Below, one piece after another: positions 7,134 through 15,217 of a stretch of 18,189 nt of DNA (positions are counted from its first letter, which is position 1; every line of letters begins with the position of its first letter). Under the pieces are notes generated by a model, which made no database searches, was not told where the DNA came from, and saw nothing but the letters and a program-made list of their open reading frames with translations. Made by a program: the position numbers and the translations under genes. Source of the stretch: Victivallales bacterium (GTDB taxonomy: Bacteria > Verrucomicrobiota > Lentisphaeria > Oligosphaerales > Oligosphaeraceae). The stretch lies in the NCBI GenBank assembly GCA_017964325.1, contig JAGCSE010000131.1, forward strand, positions 1 through 18,189, in the 5' to 3' direction.

Positions 7134-8198
7134 TCAGAGCTTCACTTCCTGTCCGGTCTTTGCGGATTCATAGACGGCGGAAAGGATCTTGATCATATCG
7201 ACTCCCTGCTGCGGCTTGAAGCACGGCTCGCACTTGCCGTCGAGCACGTCGTAGAAATGGCGGAGGTTGCGGACATGGCCGTCGTCGCGCAGATTGCCGC
7301 CCAGCGTCGTGTTCGTCAGCTGGCCGTCTTCTTCGGAATAAATTTCCAGAATATGGCCGTCAAGCCACAGCATACCGGCTTTCGTGCCGCGCAGTTCGAC
7401 GAAACGATGCTCTTCTTTCACGTTGGAGGCCCAGCTGAATTCAATCTGCAGGACGGCGCCGTTGTCAAAGCGGATCATGCCCATGGCGAGATCCTCCACG
7501 TCAAACGTGCCGCCGGCCTTCTTGTCGCCGAAATTGCTGTTGACGGAATCCGAAACGTCGCTCGTCGCGAATTTGCAGAACGTATTGCCGGAAACGGCGA
7601 CAGGCGTCGGATTGCCCATCAGCCAGACGGCCAAGTCGATCATGTGGACGCCCAGATCGATCAGCGGGCCGCCGCCAGACTGCTCTTTCGTCGTGAACCA
7701 GCCGCCCTTGCCGGGGATGCCGCGGCGGCGCTGCCATGCGCAGCGGCCGGCGTAGATTTCGCCCATGCGGCCTGCATCGATGTACTTCTTCATGTAGGCG
7801 GACGCATCCGCGAAGCGGTTGTTGCGCATGACCATCAGCAGTTTGCCGGCCTTTTCGGCGGCTTCCTTCATGGCGAGTGCTTTTTCGGGGCTGACGGCGT
7901 CAGGCTTCTCGCTGAAGACGTTCTTCCCATACGCAAACGCCGCAACGGCGATTTCCGAATGCAAGTAGTTCGGCGTGCAGATATCGACGCAGTCGATGTC
8001 CTCCCGCGCGACTAATTCGCGATAGTCCGTATAAACGGTCGCCTCCGGATAGCAGTCACGGACAAATCCCTCCGCCCGTTCCTTGATGATGTCGCAGACA
8101 GCGACGACTTTTACGCGTTTGTCATTCTTGTAGAAGGGATAATGCGCCCAGCGAGAGATTCCGCCACAACCGACGATACCGACATTGTAAGTCTTCAT
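7134..8198 (-). CDS. Gfo/Idh/MocA family NAD(P)-dependent oxidoreductase
   Basis: A 354-residue cytosolic dehydrogenase of the usual family length. The Rossmann fold opens with VGIVGCGGISRWAH (residues 6-19), the dinucleotide-binding glycine motif. CTPNYLH and the family signature SEKPDAV (near 96-102, catalytic Lys in EKP) follow. The C-terminal domain has GGGPLIDLGVHMIDLAVWLMG (~177-197), carrying the conserved Asp and His of the active site. Family members oxidise or reduce sugars and sugar acids. Set between a polysaccharide lyase and other carbohydrate genes, this one probably handles a breakdown product, but the substrate is unknown. AAGGAA lies 8 bases before the ATG at 8198. The gap from the upstream coiled-coil gene is 47 bases with no terminator, so read-through from the six-gene block is possible. 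Confidence 0.93.
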   Translation of the reverse strand: MKTYNVGIVGCGGISRWAHYPFYKNDKRVKVVAVCDIIKERAEGFVRDCYPEATVYTDYRELVAREDIDCVDICTPNYLHSEIAVAAFAYGKNVFSEKPDAVSPEKALAMKEAAEKAGKLLMVMRNNRFADASAYMKKYIDAGRMGEIYAGRCAWQRRRGIPGKGGWFTTKEQSGGGPLIDLGVHMIDLAVWLMGNPTPVAVSGNTFCKFATSDVSDSVNSNFGDKKAGGTFDVEDLAMGMIRFDNGAVLQIEFSWASNVKEEHRFVELRGTKAGMLWLDGHILEIYSEEDGQLTNTTLGGNLRDDGHVRNLRHFYDVLDGKCEPCFKPQQGVDMIKILSAVYESAKTGQEVKL

Positions 8199-8224
8199 GT
8201 TTGTTTCCTTGGATAATATTTTAT

Positions 8225-8260
8225 TTTCTAGAGTTTCTAGAGCTTCTAGTTTATTCTAAC
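8225..8260. repeat. 9-base degenerate tandem repeats overlapping the end of a coiled-coil gene
   Basis: Plus-strand units are TTTCTAGAG (8225), an identical TTTCTAGAG (8234), CTTCTAGTT (8243) and a degenerate TATTCTAAC (8252). The stop codon of the 8246-8863 gene (TAG on the minus strand at 8246-8248) lies inside the third unit. Because the period is 9, two further TAG stops follow in the same frame, giving three tandem in-frame stops. The fourth unit encodes part of the last residues, VRI. Confidence 0.6.
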
Positions 8261-8863
8261 ATCCTTCATGGATTTGTCAAACGCATCCTTCTTCAGCCCC
8301 TGCCATATCTCATTCATAGTTTTGGACAACCGTTCTTCAAGAGCTTCCAATTTCTCGACAAACGCCTTACGGCGTTTGTACAACTCCGCATTCGCCTGGT
8401 AGTCTTCACCCAAATTTCCCAATTTCAACTGCAAATCGTTGTTCTCCTTACGCAAATCCTCTAATTTTCCCTTTAGGCGCTTCATGTCAGAAGGCTTGTC
8501 CGTAAGATTCTTCATCTCCTGACGGATTCCATCACATTCCCCCTCCAATGCCTTGATATGCTCATCAATCTCCAACCCTTTTCGTTTCAATGCTCTAAAC
8601 TCATCTTGAGTTTTCTTTTGAGCTGCATCAGCCTCCTTCTCTGCCTGGACAATCGCCGCATTGGTATTGATAATGCCCTGTTCTAACGTTGCATTTTCAG
8701 ACATCAGGCGGTGCAAATCCGTCTCCGTAATACTGCCGTCTTTCATCTTCTCGTCCAAATCCTGCAATTGCTCAAACAATCTGACTATTACACCGAGCAA
8801 GCCCTCTGACGTTCGCGTCAAGTTGTTAGCCTGTATCATTTTCCGTATATCGTCCCTATTCAT
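8246..8863 (-). CDS. Coiled-coil protein, last gene of the six-gene AAA+ block
   Basis: A 205-residue soluble protein without signal peptide or membrane segment. Residues 1-35 form a small, less charged helical head (MNRDDIRKMIQANNLTRTSE...). Most of residues ~40-185 is coiled coil, rich in Glu, Lys, Gln and Leu with heptad spacing. A break near LTDKPSDMK (~119-127) could be the turn of a helical hairpin. No enzyme motif or metal site is visible. It follows the 210-residue coiled-coil gene by 9 bases and uses an unusual G-run (seven Gs ending four bases before the ATG) as ribosome site. Close linkage to a multi-AAA+ ATPase suggests it is a structural partner or a substrate adaptor of that machine; this is inference. 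I do not recognise a family. Confidence 0.8.
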   Translation of the reverse strand: MNRDDIRKMIQANNLTRTSEGLLGVIVRLFEQLQDLDEKMKDGSITETDLHRLMSENATLEQGIINTNAAIVQAEKEADAAQKKTQDEFRALKRKGLEIDEHIKALEGECDGIRQEMKNLTDKPSDMKRLKGKLEDLRKENNDLQLKLGNLGEDYQANAELYKRRKAFVEKLEALEERLSKTMNEIWQGLKKDAFDKSMKDVRIN

Positions 8864-8872
8864 GTACCCCCC

Positions 8873-9505
8873 CTATTCCTCGAACACCATCGGCTGCAAT
8901 TCCGCACAAAGCCTTTTATATTCCTGCAATTTACTTGTTCCGATAGACTTGCGCAACGAATCATTTTCATTGAGCAATTCCTCTGCAAAAGCTGTCTTCT
9001 GCAAATAACCAGCCTTCAACGCTAACGCCCTTGCCAGACGTTCCCGCAGCTTCTCGATTTCCTTTGGAAGTTCCAAACTTTCAGCGATTAAACGTTTCTT
9101 CAACGCGATTTCATCAAGCAGTTTCTTGATTTCATCCTTCAATGATTCGATTTCCTGCAGAATCGGATCAGCCTGCCGTTTAGCATCCGCCAACTGATTG
9201 TCAAGCGTTACCTTGTCCTTTTTAGTCGCATCATAAATCTTTTGCTTTTCGTCGTTTTCATCACGCACGGCCTGTAATTCAGGCTCCATTTTCGCCTGTT
9301 CAGCCTTGATGTTCGCGACGGCTTTCGCCAAATCCGCTTTCACCGCAGCCAGCCGTTCCTCCAGGGTCTTCTGCTTTTCCTGCTGTTCAGCAATCTGCCG
9401 CCCAAGTTCCTTCTGGCTGTCCGCCAGCCCCGCCACACGTGCCTGCTGTTGTGCGATTTCGGATTTCAGCCACTGAATCACTTCTATCGGAGTCACTTCC
9501 ATCAT
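8873..9505 (-). CDS. Coiled-coil protein translationally coupled to the multi-AAA+ ATPase
   Basis: A 210-residue soluble protein, almost all predicted coiled coil. Residues 1-15 (MMEVTPIEVIQWLKS) may form a short docking helix. Residues ~16-145 are an unbroken Gln/Glu/Lys/Ala-rich heptad region. A shorter helical part around LELPKEIEKLRERLARALALKAG and a C-terminal tail follow, ending PMVFEE. The ATG overlaps the stop of the ATPase gene by 4 bases (ATGA, 9502-9505), and GAGGAG inside the ATPase 3' end serves as ribosome site, so output is tied to ATPase translation. It differs in sequence from the next gene but has similar length and design, so the two may form a hetero-oligomeric coiled-coil assembly. 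No known family is recognised. Confidence 0.8.
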   Translation of the reverse strand: MMEVTPIEVIQWLKSEIAQQQARVAGLADSQKELGRQIAEQQEKQKTLEERLAAVKADLAKAVANIKAEQAKMEPELQAVRDENDEKQKIYDATKKDKVTLDNQLADAKRQADPILQEIESLKDEIKKLLDEIALKKRLIAESLELPKEIEKLRERLARALALKAGYLQKTAFAEELLNENDSLRKSIGTSKLQEYKRLCAELQPMVFEE

Positions 9506-12500
9506 CCACGCTCCTCTTCGTTTGTGGACAGATCCAAATCCACGTCAATCGTTCGTAGCATCTCGTCCGTCACATCGGCATTATTGTCGAGCAACTTGCC
9601 AAAGCGGGCATTCCGTCTGTCCATCATGCGACTCAATATCCCATTGACAACGAAAGCGTTGCCGAATCTGTCGCCTGACGATTCGCGAATGGCCGCCAAC
9701 TGCGCCAACACGCTGTCGTCAAACCGTTTCACATCCTTTTCAGGTATTTCGTACTTCTCCTCCATCAGCCGACGTTTCAACATCTCAAGGCATTCGCCGT
9801 CCGTATAATCAGGGAATGGAATGGTCTGGCTGAAATACGCGCCCAACTGCGGATTCGCCAACAGAAAATGCTGGAGCTTTTCCTCCAGACCAGAAAGAAG
9901 CACAATTGTCGTCGCGTTCTTCGCATCCGCCAATCCTCCAGCAATGACATCGACCGCCTCCAGGCCAAAGGAATCTTGATTGGACAATCCGTCCGGCATC
10001 AGCCCGTAGATTTCATCGATGAGAATCACGCTGTCCGCGCTGTCCTCAAACATCTTGTTAACTTTGTCCTTCGTCTGCCCCACGTATGAGCCTTTCAAAT
10101 CTATCCCTCGATAAATACGCAATTTAGGATGGGATACGATGCCCAATGAGCAGAATATCTCCGCCATGTAGCCCGCCATGCTTTTCTTGCCAGTGCCCGC
10201 GTTGCCGACCAAGCATGTATGGTTGCTTCCAGAAGACGTGGGCACGCTTAAGCGGCTGGAGCGAAGCCGCCCCACGCGGATGCGATTCGCAACAGCCATA
10301 ATATGAGTCTTCACCGACTCCAATCCCACATATTTTGCATTCATCTCCGACATGATTTCTGCAAACGGCCTCGCGATGACGGATTGATCCTGCAAATCAG
10401 TTGTACGCAATTCCAGTCTGTCCGCATCTTCCTCTTGGAAAAGACGTTCCGCCTGATTGCCAAGCACGGAGCTAAAGAAATTGATGACCGCTCCCGCATT
10501 GCCAAAATGCCGTTCAGCCGCCATTCGTGCAAAAATTGCGCGAAGGTGCGCATGGAAGCTGTCCTCTTCGCCTTTGCGCACGTGCATCCCACGCTTCGCC
10601 ATTTGCTGCATAAAGATTTCAACCAGTTCGTCGTTGCTGAAATCATCGAAATACACTTGGTTCGGGAAACGTCGCTTAAGCCCTGGATTGCATTGGGATA
10701 GCTTCAGCATTTCATCTGGATAGCCCGCCATGATGATGATCATGTCCAAATAGCGCGGTTCTGTGGCCATTTTGACAATCTGGTCCAAGACTTTGCGGCC
10801 CTGTTCGTCATTGGCGAGCTGATAGGCTTCGTCAATGAAAAGAACTCCGCCGAGCGCGTCGTCAAACACATCTTTCACCTTTTGTGCGTATTCGCCGACA
10901 TAGCTGGATGTAAATGCCTGTATTGGATCAATTTCCTTCAACGGCTTGTCTTCGCTGACCAGCCCCAGCCAGTAGAACAACTTTCCCATCTCGCGGGCGA
11001 CTGTCGTCTTGCCCGTACCTGGATTCCCAAGAAAATAGCAGTTGTTCGGCTCTGGCTTCACATCGCCTTTTTGTTTGCTGTCGAATTGGTTCTCCAACGC
11101 CTTGCGCCAATTTTCCATCGCTAACTGTTTCTTGTACATATCCCGCATGAATTTCTTCACACGCGGCATCCCCGAAAAATTCGCCTCAAATTCATGGATG
11201 ATTTTTTCCGCTTCCTTCGCATGAAAGCACATCGGTATGGGAATGTCCTTTTCCAATACCTCCCGTCGGTTCGGATCTTCCACGCGTACGTTGCGGGCGA
11301 TCCGTTCAGACAATGTACGCGCACCACGACCATTGCCCAGCCCACCACGCTGCTGGCGGGAATCAATGTACAGGTCGATCCGTCCCATCACTTCCGGCTT
11401 GACAGACAAATCCGCATTCTTCAGCATCCCCACCACCATCTGCGTCAACTCTTCCGTCGTATAGTCCTTGAATGTCAACTTCATGCCGATGCGCGACTCG
11501 AAGCCTGGATTCACTTTGTACAGTTCAGGCAATTTCTCTGCATAACCAGCCATGATGACGGTGAAGCTGTCACGCTTGTCTTCCATTTCCTTCATCAACG
11601 CCTGCAGTGCCATGCGTCCCCCTTGGTCCTCCGCAAGCAAATACACTTCATCGACAAACAGGATGCCGCCCATCGCCTCCTGCACTTTTTTCATCATGAC
11701 TTCGATAGGTGACATGGACGAATCGCTGACTAAATCCGCAAACGCAATTTCCACAAATGCGTTGCGCGTCCGTAGCCCGAGATTCAAAAACAACTGCCCG
11801 AGCAACCGCGCGACTGTCGTCTTTCCCGTGCCCGGACTTCCGAGAAACATGAAATGCGGCAACGGCTGCAAACGATTCTTCTCCTTGCCCTCCCGCATCA
11901 GTTTCTCGTTGTCTTCCACAGTCTTGCAGAGTTCCTTGACGTATGATTTCACATCCTCAAGACCAACCAAGCTGTCAATCTGTCGCCGCACTTCATCCAA
12001 TGACCGCACCTTGCTGTCGTCGCTGTAAAAACGGTCCAGCATGATGTTGTCTGGATTCTCCAAAACGAAATTCTTCAGCCGCACGGCAAAATTGCGAAGC
12101 GACGTGCCTTCAGCGGCTGCGGTCGTCGCAATCGTATTGACATCGCAACAGAAAAGACCGTGGCGACAGATGGCGCGTTTGAGAAAAGCGGCCAATTCAT
12201 CTTTGCCTGGACGCGGCAAATCAATGGATTTGGAATAGTCGTCGTTGTTCCACACCCAATCCAGCAGTTTGTTGAACTCCACCTGACGATGTTCGTCAAG
12301 AATGATGAAACTGTCGCAGTTCTCCAGATGGGCCCATTCCGAAATATGACGCAGCTTGTCCGTGTGATCCTGCTGGTTGGTAGAAGTCACAAGCATCGTG
12401 TCTGGATACATATAGACAATGGCGAATTGGAGGCTATGCTGCTCTTTCACGAGTCGGTTGACTTTTCCCAGTAATTGAAGTTCATCTCCGTCGCTGATGT

Positions 12501-12912
12501 TGTGAATGGCTTCGACGGCTTTCTTTTCGGCTTCCGTCTGTTCGCGTTGCGGTTGCTGTGGCGGCACATTATCTTCCTTGTCATCATCGTCAAACGTCAC
12601 GCTCTGGCGGTCGCCACGCTTGCGGTCATGGCTCTGGCGAGCTTCGTTCAATTTGGCGGACATATCCTTCTTGTTCTCAAGAGGACGGAGAATAGTCGAG
12701 CCGCCCTGTCGGTCCAGAACCAACACAAAATCATATTTACGCTCCTTCGTATTATCCAAAAGATAGGTGGTGATAGCCTGGTCGATGGGCATCGCCCCAA
12801 ACTCCAGATTGACGAAGAAATCGTCGTCCGCCCCGCTGTTGAAAATGACCTGCCGCCGCTGGTCATTGATCTTCAGATGAGCAAAAAGCCGTTTTTCATC
12901 CGAATATTTCAT
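9502..12912 (-). CDS. Multi-AAA+ ATPase: degenerate N-terminal AAA-like region plus three CbxX/CfxQ-type modules
   Basis: A 1136-residue soluble protein and the probable motor of the block. Residues 1-~310 resemble an AAA fold without a P-loop: a strand ending FIILDEH at a Walker-B-like place, then IDLPRPGKDELAAFLKRAI and a lid-like helix set; an acidic, Pro/Gln-rich linker lies near 105-125. Module 1 (~315-590) has Walker A GSPGTGKT (358-365), Walker B ILFVDEVY (417-424), sensor VIMAGY, arginine finger NPGFESRIG and a sensor-2-like GNGRGARTL. Module 2 (~595-865) has GNPGTGKT (629-636), VLFIDEAY, IIIMAGY and NPGLKRRFP, but GNAGAV at sensor 2. Module 3 (~870-1120) has GNAGTGKK (903-910), VILIDEIY and NPQLGAYF, so the Walker A Ser/Thr and arginine finger are gone. 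CbxX-type ATPases include the Rubisco activase CbbX and EccA of type VII secretion; neither context is present. No Shine-Dalgarno precedes the ATG, 7 bases after the upstream stop, so translation is probably coupled. Confidence 0.92.
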   Translation of the reverse strand: MKYSDEKRLFAHLKINDQRRQVIFNSGADDDFFVNLEFGAMPIDQAITTYLLDNTKERKYDFVLVLDRQGGSTILRPLENKKDMSAKLNEARQSHDRKRGDRQSVTFDDDDKEDNVPPQQPQREQTEAEKKAVEAIHNISDGDELQLLGKVNRLVKEQHSLQFAIVYMYPDTMLVTSTNQQDHTDKLRHISEWAHLENCDSFIILDEHRQVEFNKLLDWVWNNDDYSKSIDLPRPGKDELAAFLKRAICRHGLFCCDVNTIATTAAAEGTSLRNFAVRLKNFVLENPDNIMLDRFYSDDSKVRSLDEVRRQIDSLVGLEDVKSYVKELCKTVEDNEKLMREGKEKNRLQPLPHFMFLGSPGTGKTTVARLLGQLFLNLGLRTRNAFVEIAFADLVSDSSMSPIEVMMKKVQEAMGGILFVDEVYLLAEDQGGRMALQALMKEMEDKRDSFTVIMAGYAEKLPELYKVNPGFESRIGMKLTFKDYTTEELTQMVVGMLKNADLSVKPEVMGRIDLYIDSRQQRGGLGNGRGARTLSERIARNVRVEDPNRREVLEKDIPIPMCFHAKEAEKIIHEFEANFSGMPRVKKFMRDMYKKQLAMENWRKALENQFDSKQKGDVKPEPNNCYFLGNPGTGKTTVAREMGKLFYWLGLVSEDKPLKEIDPIQAFTSSYVGEYAQKVKDVFDDALGGVLFIDEAYQLANDEQGRKVLDQIVKMATEPRYLDMIIIMAGYPDEMLKLSQCNPGLKRRFPNQVYFDDFSNDELVEIFMQQMAKRGMHVRKGEEDSFHAHLRAIFARMAAERHFGNAGAVINFFSSVLGNQAERLFQEEDADRLELRTTDLQDQSVIARPFAEIMSEMNAKYVGLESVKTHIMAVANRIRVGRLRSSRLSVPTSSGSNHTCLVGNAGTGKKSMAGYMAEIFCSLGIVSHPKLRIYRGIDLKGSYVGQTKDKVNKMFEDSADSVILIDEIYGLMPDGLSNQDSFGLEAVDVIAGGLADAKNATTIVLLSGLEEKLQHFLLANPQLGAYFSQTIPFPDYTDGECLEMLKRRLMEEKYEIPEKDVKRFDDSVLAQLAAIRESSGDRFGNAFVVNGILSRMMDRRNARFGKLLDNNADVTDEMLRTIDVDLDLSTNEEERG

Positions 12913-12916
12913 TTAA

Positions 12917-12937
12917 TGGCTAGTGGTTAGTGTTTAG
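12917..12937. repeat. Three heptads (TGGCTAG, TGGTTAG, TGTTTAG) spanning a gene end
   Basis: Three contiguous 7-base units on the plus strand. On the minus (coding) strand they read CTAAACA, CTAACCA, CTAGCCA and encode the last residues LNTNH plus the TAG stop (12920-12922) of the 540-residue coiled-coil protein. They continue to within 4 bases of the ATPase ATG, taking the place of a ribosome site. Confidence 0.65.
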
Positions 12938-14542
12938 ATAATTCTTAATTCTTTCCTTGATTCTCTCCCTCTCCAACTGCTTGGATTTGCGTTGCTTGTC
13001 GGGATTTGCATCATCCCACGTGATACGGCTCTGCTCCTGCGCTTCCGGCAAATCCTTCGCTTTGCCCCAATCCGTGACATTCATGTGGATACCCGCCGTC
13101 TCCAACCGCCGACCAAACTCCAACACGGCATTGTGGCATGCAACTTCATCTTTCTGTGTTACTTCCTGTTCGTTGCCGTCCGCGTCCTCTCGATACACCT
13201 CCAACGACGCATCGCCGTCCAGATCGACGGTTAGACGTATGTTGCCTGTCTCCGCGGGATTATGTGCGTAGATAGTCAGCCCCGACAATTCATCAGGACT
13301 GCCATCCTCCAAATTCTTTTGGAAATAATAGGTCGGTGTGTCATATTTCAACTCCTTGAGCGCGTTGCGGATAGCTTTGCGCACTCCGTCGCGGGCATCA
13401 TAGCGGGCATGGTTGTTCGTCGCTTCATCAATCAATGCCCGCAACGCGGCGACCGCCGCCGTAATCTGTTGCGAAGGCACGTCGAATTCCGCCGCCCTGT
13501 TCCCTTTTTCGGATATCTCATCCACTTGCCGCGCACATTCTTCCAACTGCGCAACGGCCTTTTTGATTTCATCCTCTTTCTGGGACCAACGGCTGATTTC
13601 CGCCAAATCCACAGCAGACAATTCATCCTGTGCGGCCTGCAATTGGCTCCGCGTCATTTGTTCCGCCTCGCGGAACGCTTGGACAATCGACGACAGCTCC
13701 TCATAGAATGTCTTCAGACGTTCGACAAGCTTCGGTCCATCTTCCGAACAACATTTGTAATCTTCCCGCTTGAACTCCGCTTCAAAAGCCTTTATATCCG
13801 ACTGGACTTCCGCGAACGCCTTCGGCATGAATCGCTCATGCTCCTCTCTCTGAATATCTTCCACATAGATGGCGATTTCTTCGGAACTTTGCACGGACGC
13901 CTTCTTCTGCGCCTCTTGAATCTTGTGCGCTTCATACCGCTTCACGGCCAAAGCCTCAATATGCGACTGACGATTTGTTAGTTGGCGAACCGTCTTCACC
14001 AACGCCGCCAAATCCCCCTGCGCCGTCACACGACGGTCATATGCGGATTCAAAGCCAGTATTGCGAATGTATGACATCAAATCATCGCTCAACCTGTCAA
14101 CGGCATGGACTTCATTGTCCAGCCGAAGATTCATATAATCAGTCGTATCTATCTTATCTTGAGCCTGTTGCCTCAATTCATCCAGCGTCTCCTCCATGTT
14201 GTCGATAAAAAATGCCGTTTCGTCATATCTCTTCAGCGCCGCCTGCATAGCCTCATCTGCTTGTTTGAATTGCGCTTCGATGACCTTCACACGCTCCCGC
14301 GCCTTTTCAATTTCGGCAGTCAATTGGCGGCATTCATTTTCTGCAAATTCCATAACCATATCTGAAAACGTGACGCCATCAAGACCTTGACGAACATTGG
14401 CCAGGCGATTGGCGCTGTTGTCTTGTGCCCCAAGCCCATTGAATCTCGCCGATGCCTCGTGGGACAATTCCGCAAACCGCTTCATATTTTCCTTCAGACG
14501 GTCAACCGCTTCGTCAAAATGGCATTGTTTCAGTCCGCTCAT
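12920..14542 (-). CDS. Coiled-coil protein with a small C-terminal alpha/beta domain
   Basis: A 540-residue soluble protein. Residues ~1-385 are long helices with several coiled-coil stretches (for example EIEKARERVKVIEAQFKQAD and the region around DELRQQAQDKID), interrupted near 160-170 and 270-280 (KCCSEDGPK). Residues ~395-500 look like a compact alpha/beta domain: ALKELKYDTPTYYF, then GLTIYAHNP, the paired strands IRLTVDLDGDASLEVY, and a helix with CHNAVLEFGRRLETAGI. The tail is charged and basic. The ATG overlaps the radical SAM stop by 4 bases (ATGA), with AAGGA just before it. The ATPase starts 7 bases after its stop. It probably partners or is remodelled by the ATPase, with the C-terminal domain as the recognition part; this is inferred from gene order only. 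I do not recognise the family. Confidence 0.85.
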   Translation of the reverse strand: MSGLKQCHFDEAVDRLKENMKRFAELSHEASARFNGLGAQDNSANRLANVRQGLDGVTFSDMVMEFAENECRQLTAEIEKARERVKVIEAQFKQADEAMQAALKRYDETAFFIDNMEETLDELRQQAQDKIDTTDYMNLRLDNEVHAVDRLSDDLMSYIRNTGFESAYDRRVTAQGDLAALVKTVRQLTNRQSHIEALAVKRYEAHKIQEAQKKASVQSSEEIAIYVEDIQREEHERFMPKAFAEVQSDIKAFEAEFKREDYKCCSEDGPKLVERLKTFYEELSSIVQAFREAEQMTRSQLQAAQDELSAVDLAEISRWSQKEDEIKKAVAQLEECARQVDEISEKGNRAAEFDVPSQQITAAVAALRALIDEATNNHARYDARDGVRKAIRNALKELKYDTPTYYFQKNLEDGSPDELSGLTIYAHNPAETGNIRLTVDLDGDASLEVYREDADGNEQEVTQKDEVACHNAVLEFGRRLETAGIHMNVTDWGKAKDLPEAQEQSRITWDDANPDKQRKSKQLERERIKERIKNYLNTNH

Positions 14543-15213
14543 GATTCCTTTTTCCTGTCTTCAAATGAAATGCCATATCCCTGTTCATGAATCTTTTGTG
14601 TAAATCCTTCCAGAAATCCGCGTGCCGGTATTCCGTTGATGATCACATTGTTGTACATATCGACATCAAATTCCAGATTCCGCCCGCCGCTTCCGAAGAA
14701 AATGTCCTCCATTCCTTCATAACGGGAGGTCAGAAAAAGAATCCGCTGGTTGGACGAACCACACAAGCCAAAACCATCATTCAACTCATCCACGTATGGA
14801 CCGTCAACCAAAACATCAATATATTGGATAATATCATTCTTTCCATTCTTTTCCAGTTCGTCAAGACGATATCCCGTGAATAAAATGACTCCGAGATCCC
14901 GCTTGTCTTCACGCACGAGCCGCAGGAATTCGCATAACGCCGCCGTATCCTGCTCCAACGGCTCGCCGCCAGACAACGTCACGCCTTCGATATTCTCACA
15001 ATCCACCACCCAATCGTACAACTCTTTCGCCATCATGCTCTTATAATCATTGGAATGATTCATCTCCACTGCAATGCACCCCCGACATCCCCGTGAGCAT
15101 CCATGAAACCAGACGACCGCCCGCTTGCCAGGCCCCAAAACGCGACAGTCACGTTTTCTGCGCGCTACTCGCAGAAAGCTAGATTGACCATCAACTGTTC
15201 CTTTTGTTTCCAT
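14539..15213 (-). CDS. NrdG-like radical SAM / 4Fe-4S activating protein
   Basis: A 224-residue radical SAM protein related to the activating enzymes of anaerobic ribonucleotide reductase. The cluster motif is CSRGCRGC (Cys39, Cys43, Cys46; CX3CX2C). The SAM-binding motif is SGGEP (81-85). LFTGY (111-115) matches the NrdG 'WTGY' strand, and VDGPYVDEL (136-144) matches the NrdG 'DGPF' region. It is longer than a standard NrdG (~150-170 residues). The extra C-terminal part begins CGSSNQRILFLTSRY (151-165) and ends with a strand-rich segment, a form I associate with NrdG-like proteins outside nrdD operons. No nrdD or glycyl-radical enzyme is present in the window, so the target is unknown. The stop overlaps the next gene by 4 bases. 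The start is the best available but has only a weak ribosome site. Confidence 0.88.
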   Translation of the reverse strand: METKGTVDGQSSFLRVARRKRDCRVLGPGKRAVVWFHGCSRGCRGCIAVEMNHSNDYKSMMAKELYDWVVDCENIEGVTLSGGEPLEQDTAALCEFLRLVREDKRDLGVILFTGYRLDELEKNGKNDIIQYIDVLVDGPYVDELNDGFGLCGSSNQRILFLTSRYEGMEDIFFGSGGRNLEFDVDMYNNVIINGIPARGFLEGFTQKIHEQGYGISFEDRKKES

Positions 15214-15217
15214 CTTG

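Noticed and set aside
7257..8015. 252-residue open frame antisense to the oxidoreductase
   Set aside because: It is an His/Ala/Arg-rich shadow of a well-conserved Gfo/Idh/MocA gene with no ribosome site or recognisable domain.
9502..12912. Identification as CbbX (Rubisco activase) or EccA (type VII secretion)
   Set aside because: No Rubisco, ESX or TPR region is present, and the protein has three CbxX-type modules rather than one.
13262..13981. 239-residue open frame antisense to the 540-residue coiled-coil gene
   Set aside because: Composition (Arg/Leu/Phe/His-rich) is typical of the reverse strand of a coiled-coil gene, and operon spacing supports the minus-strand gene.
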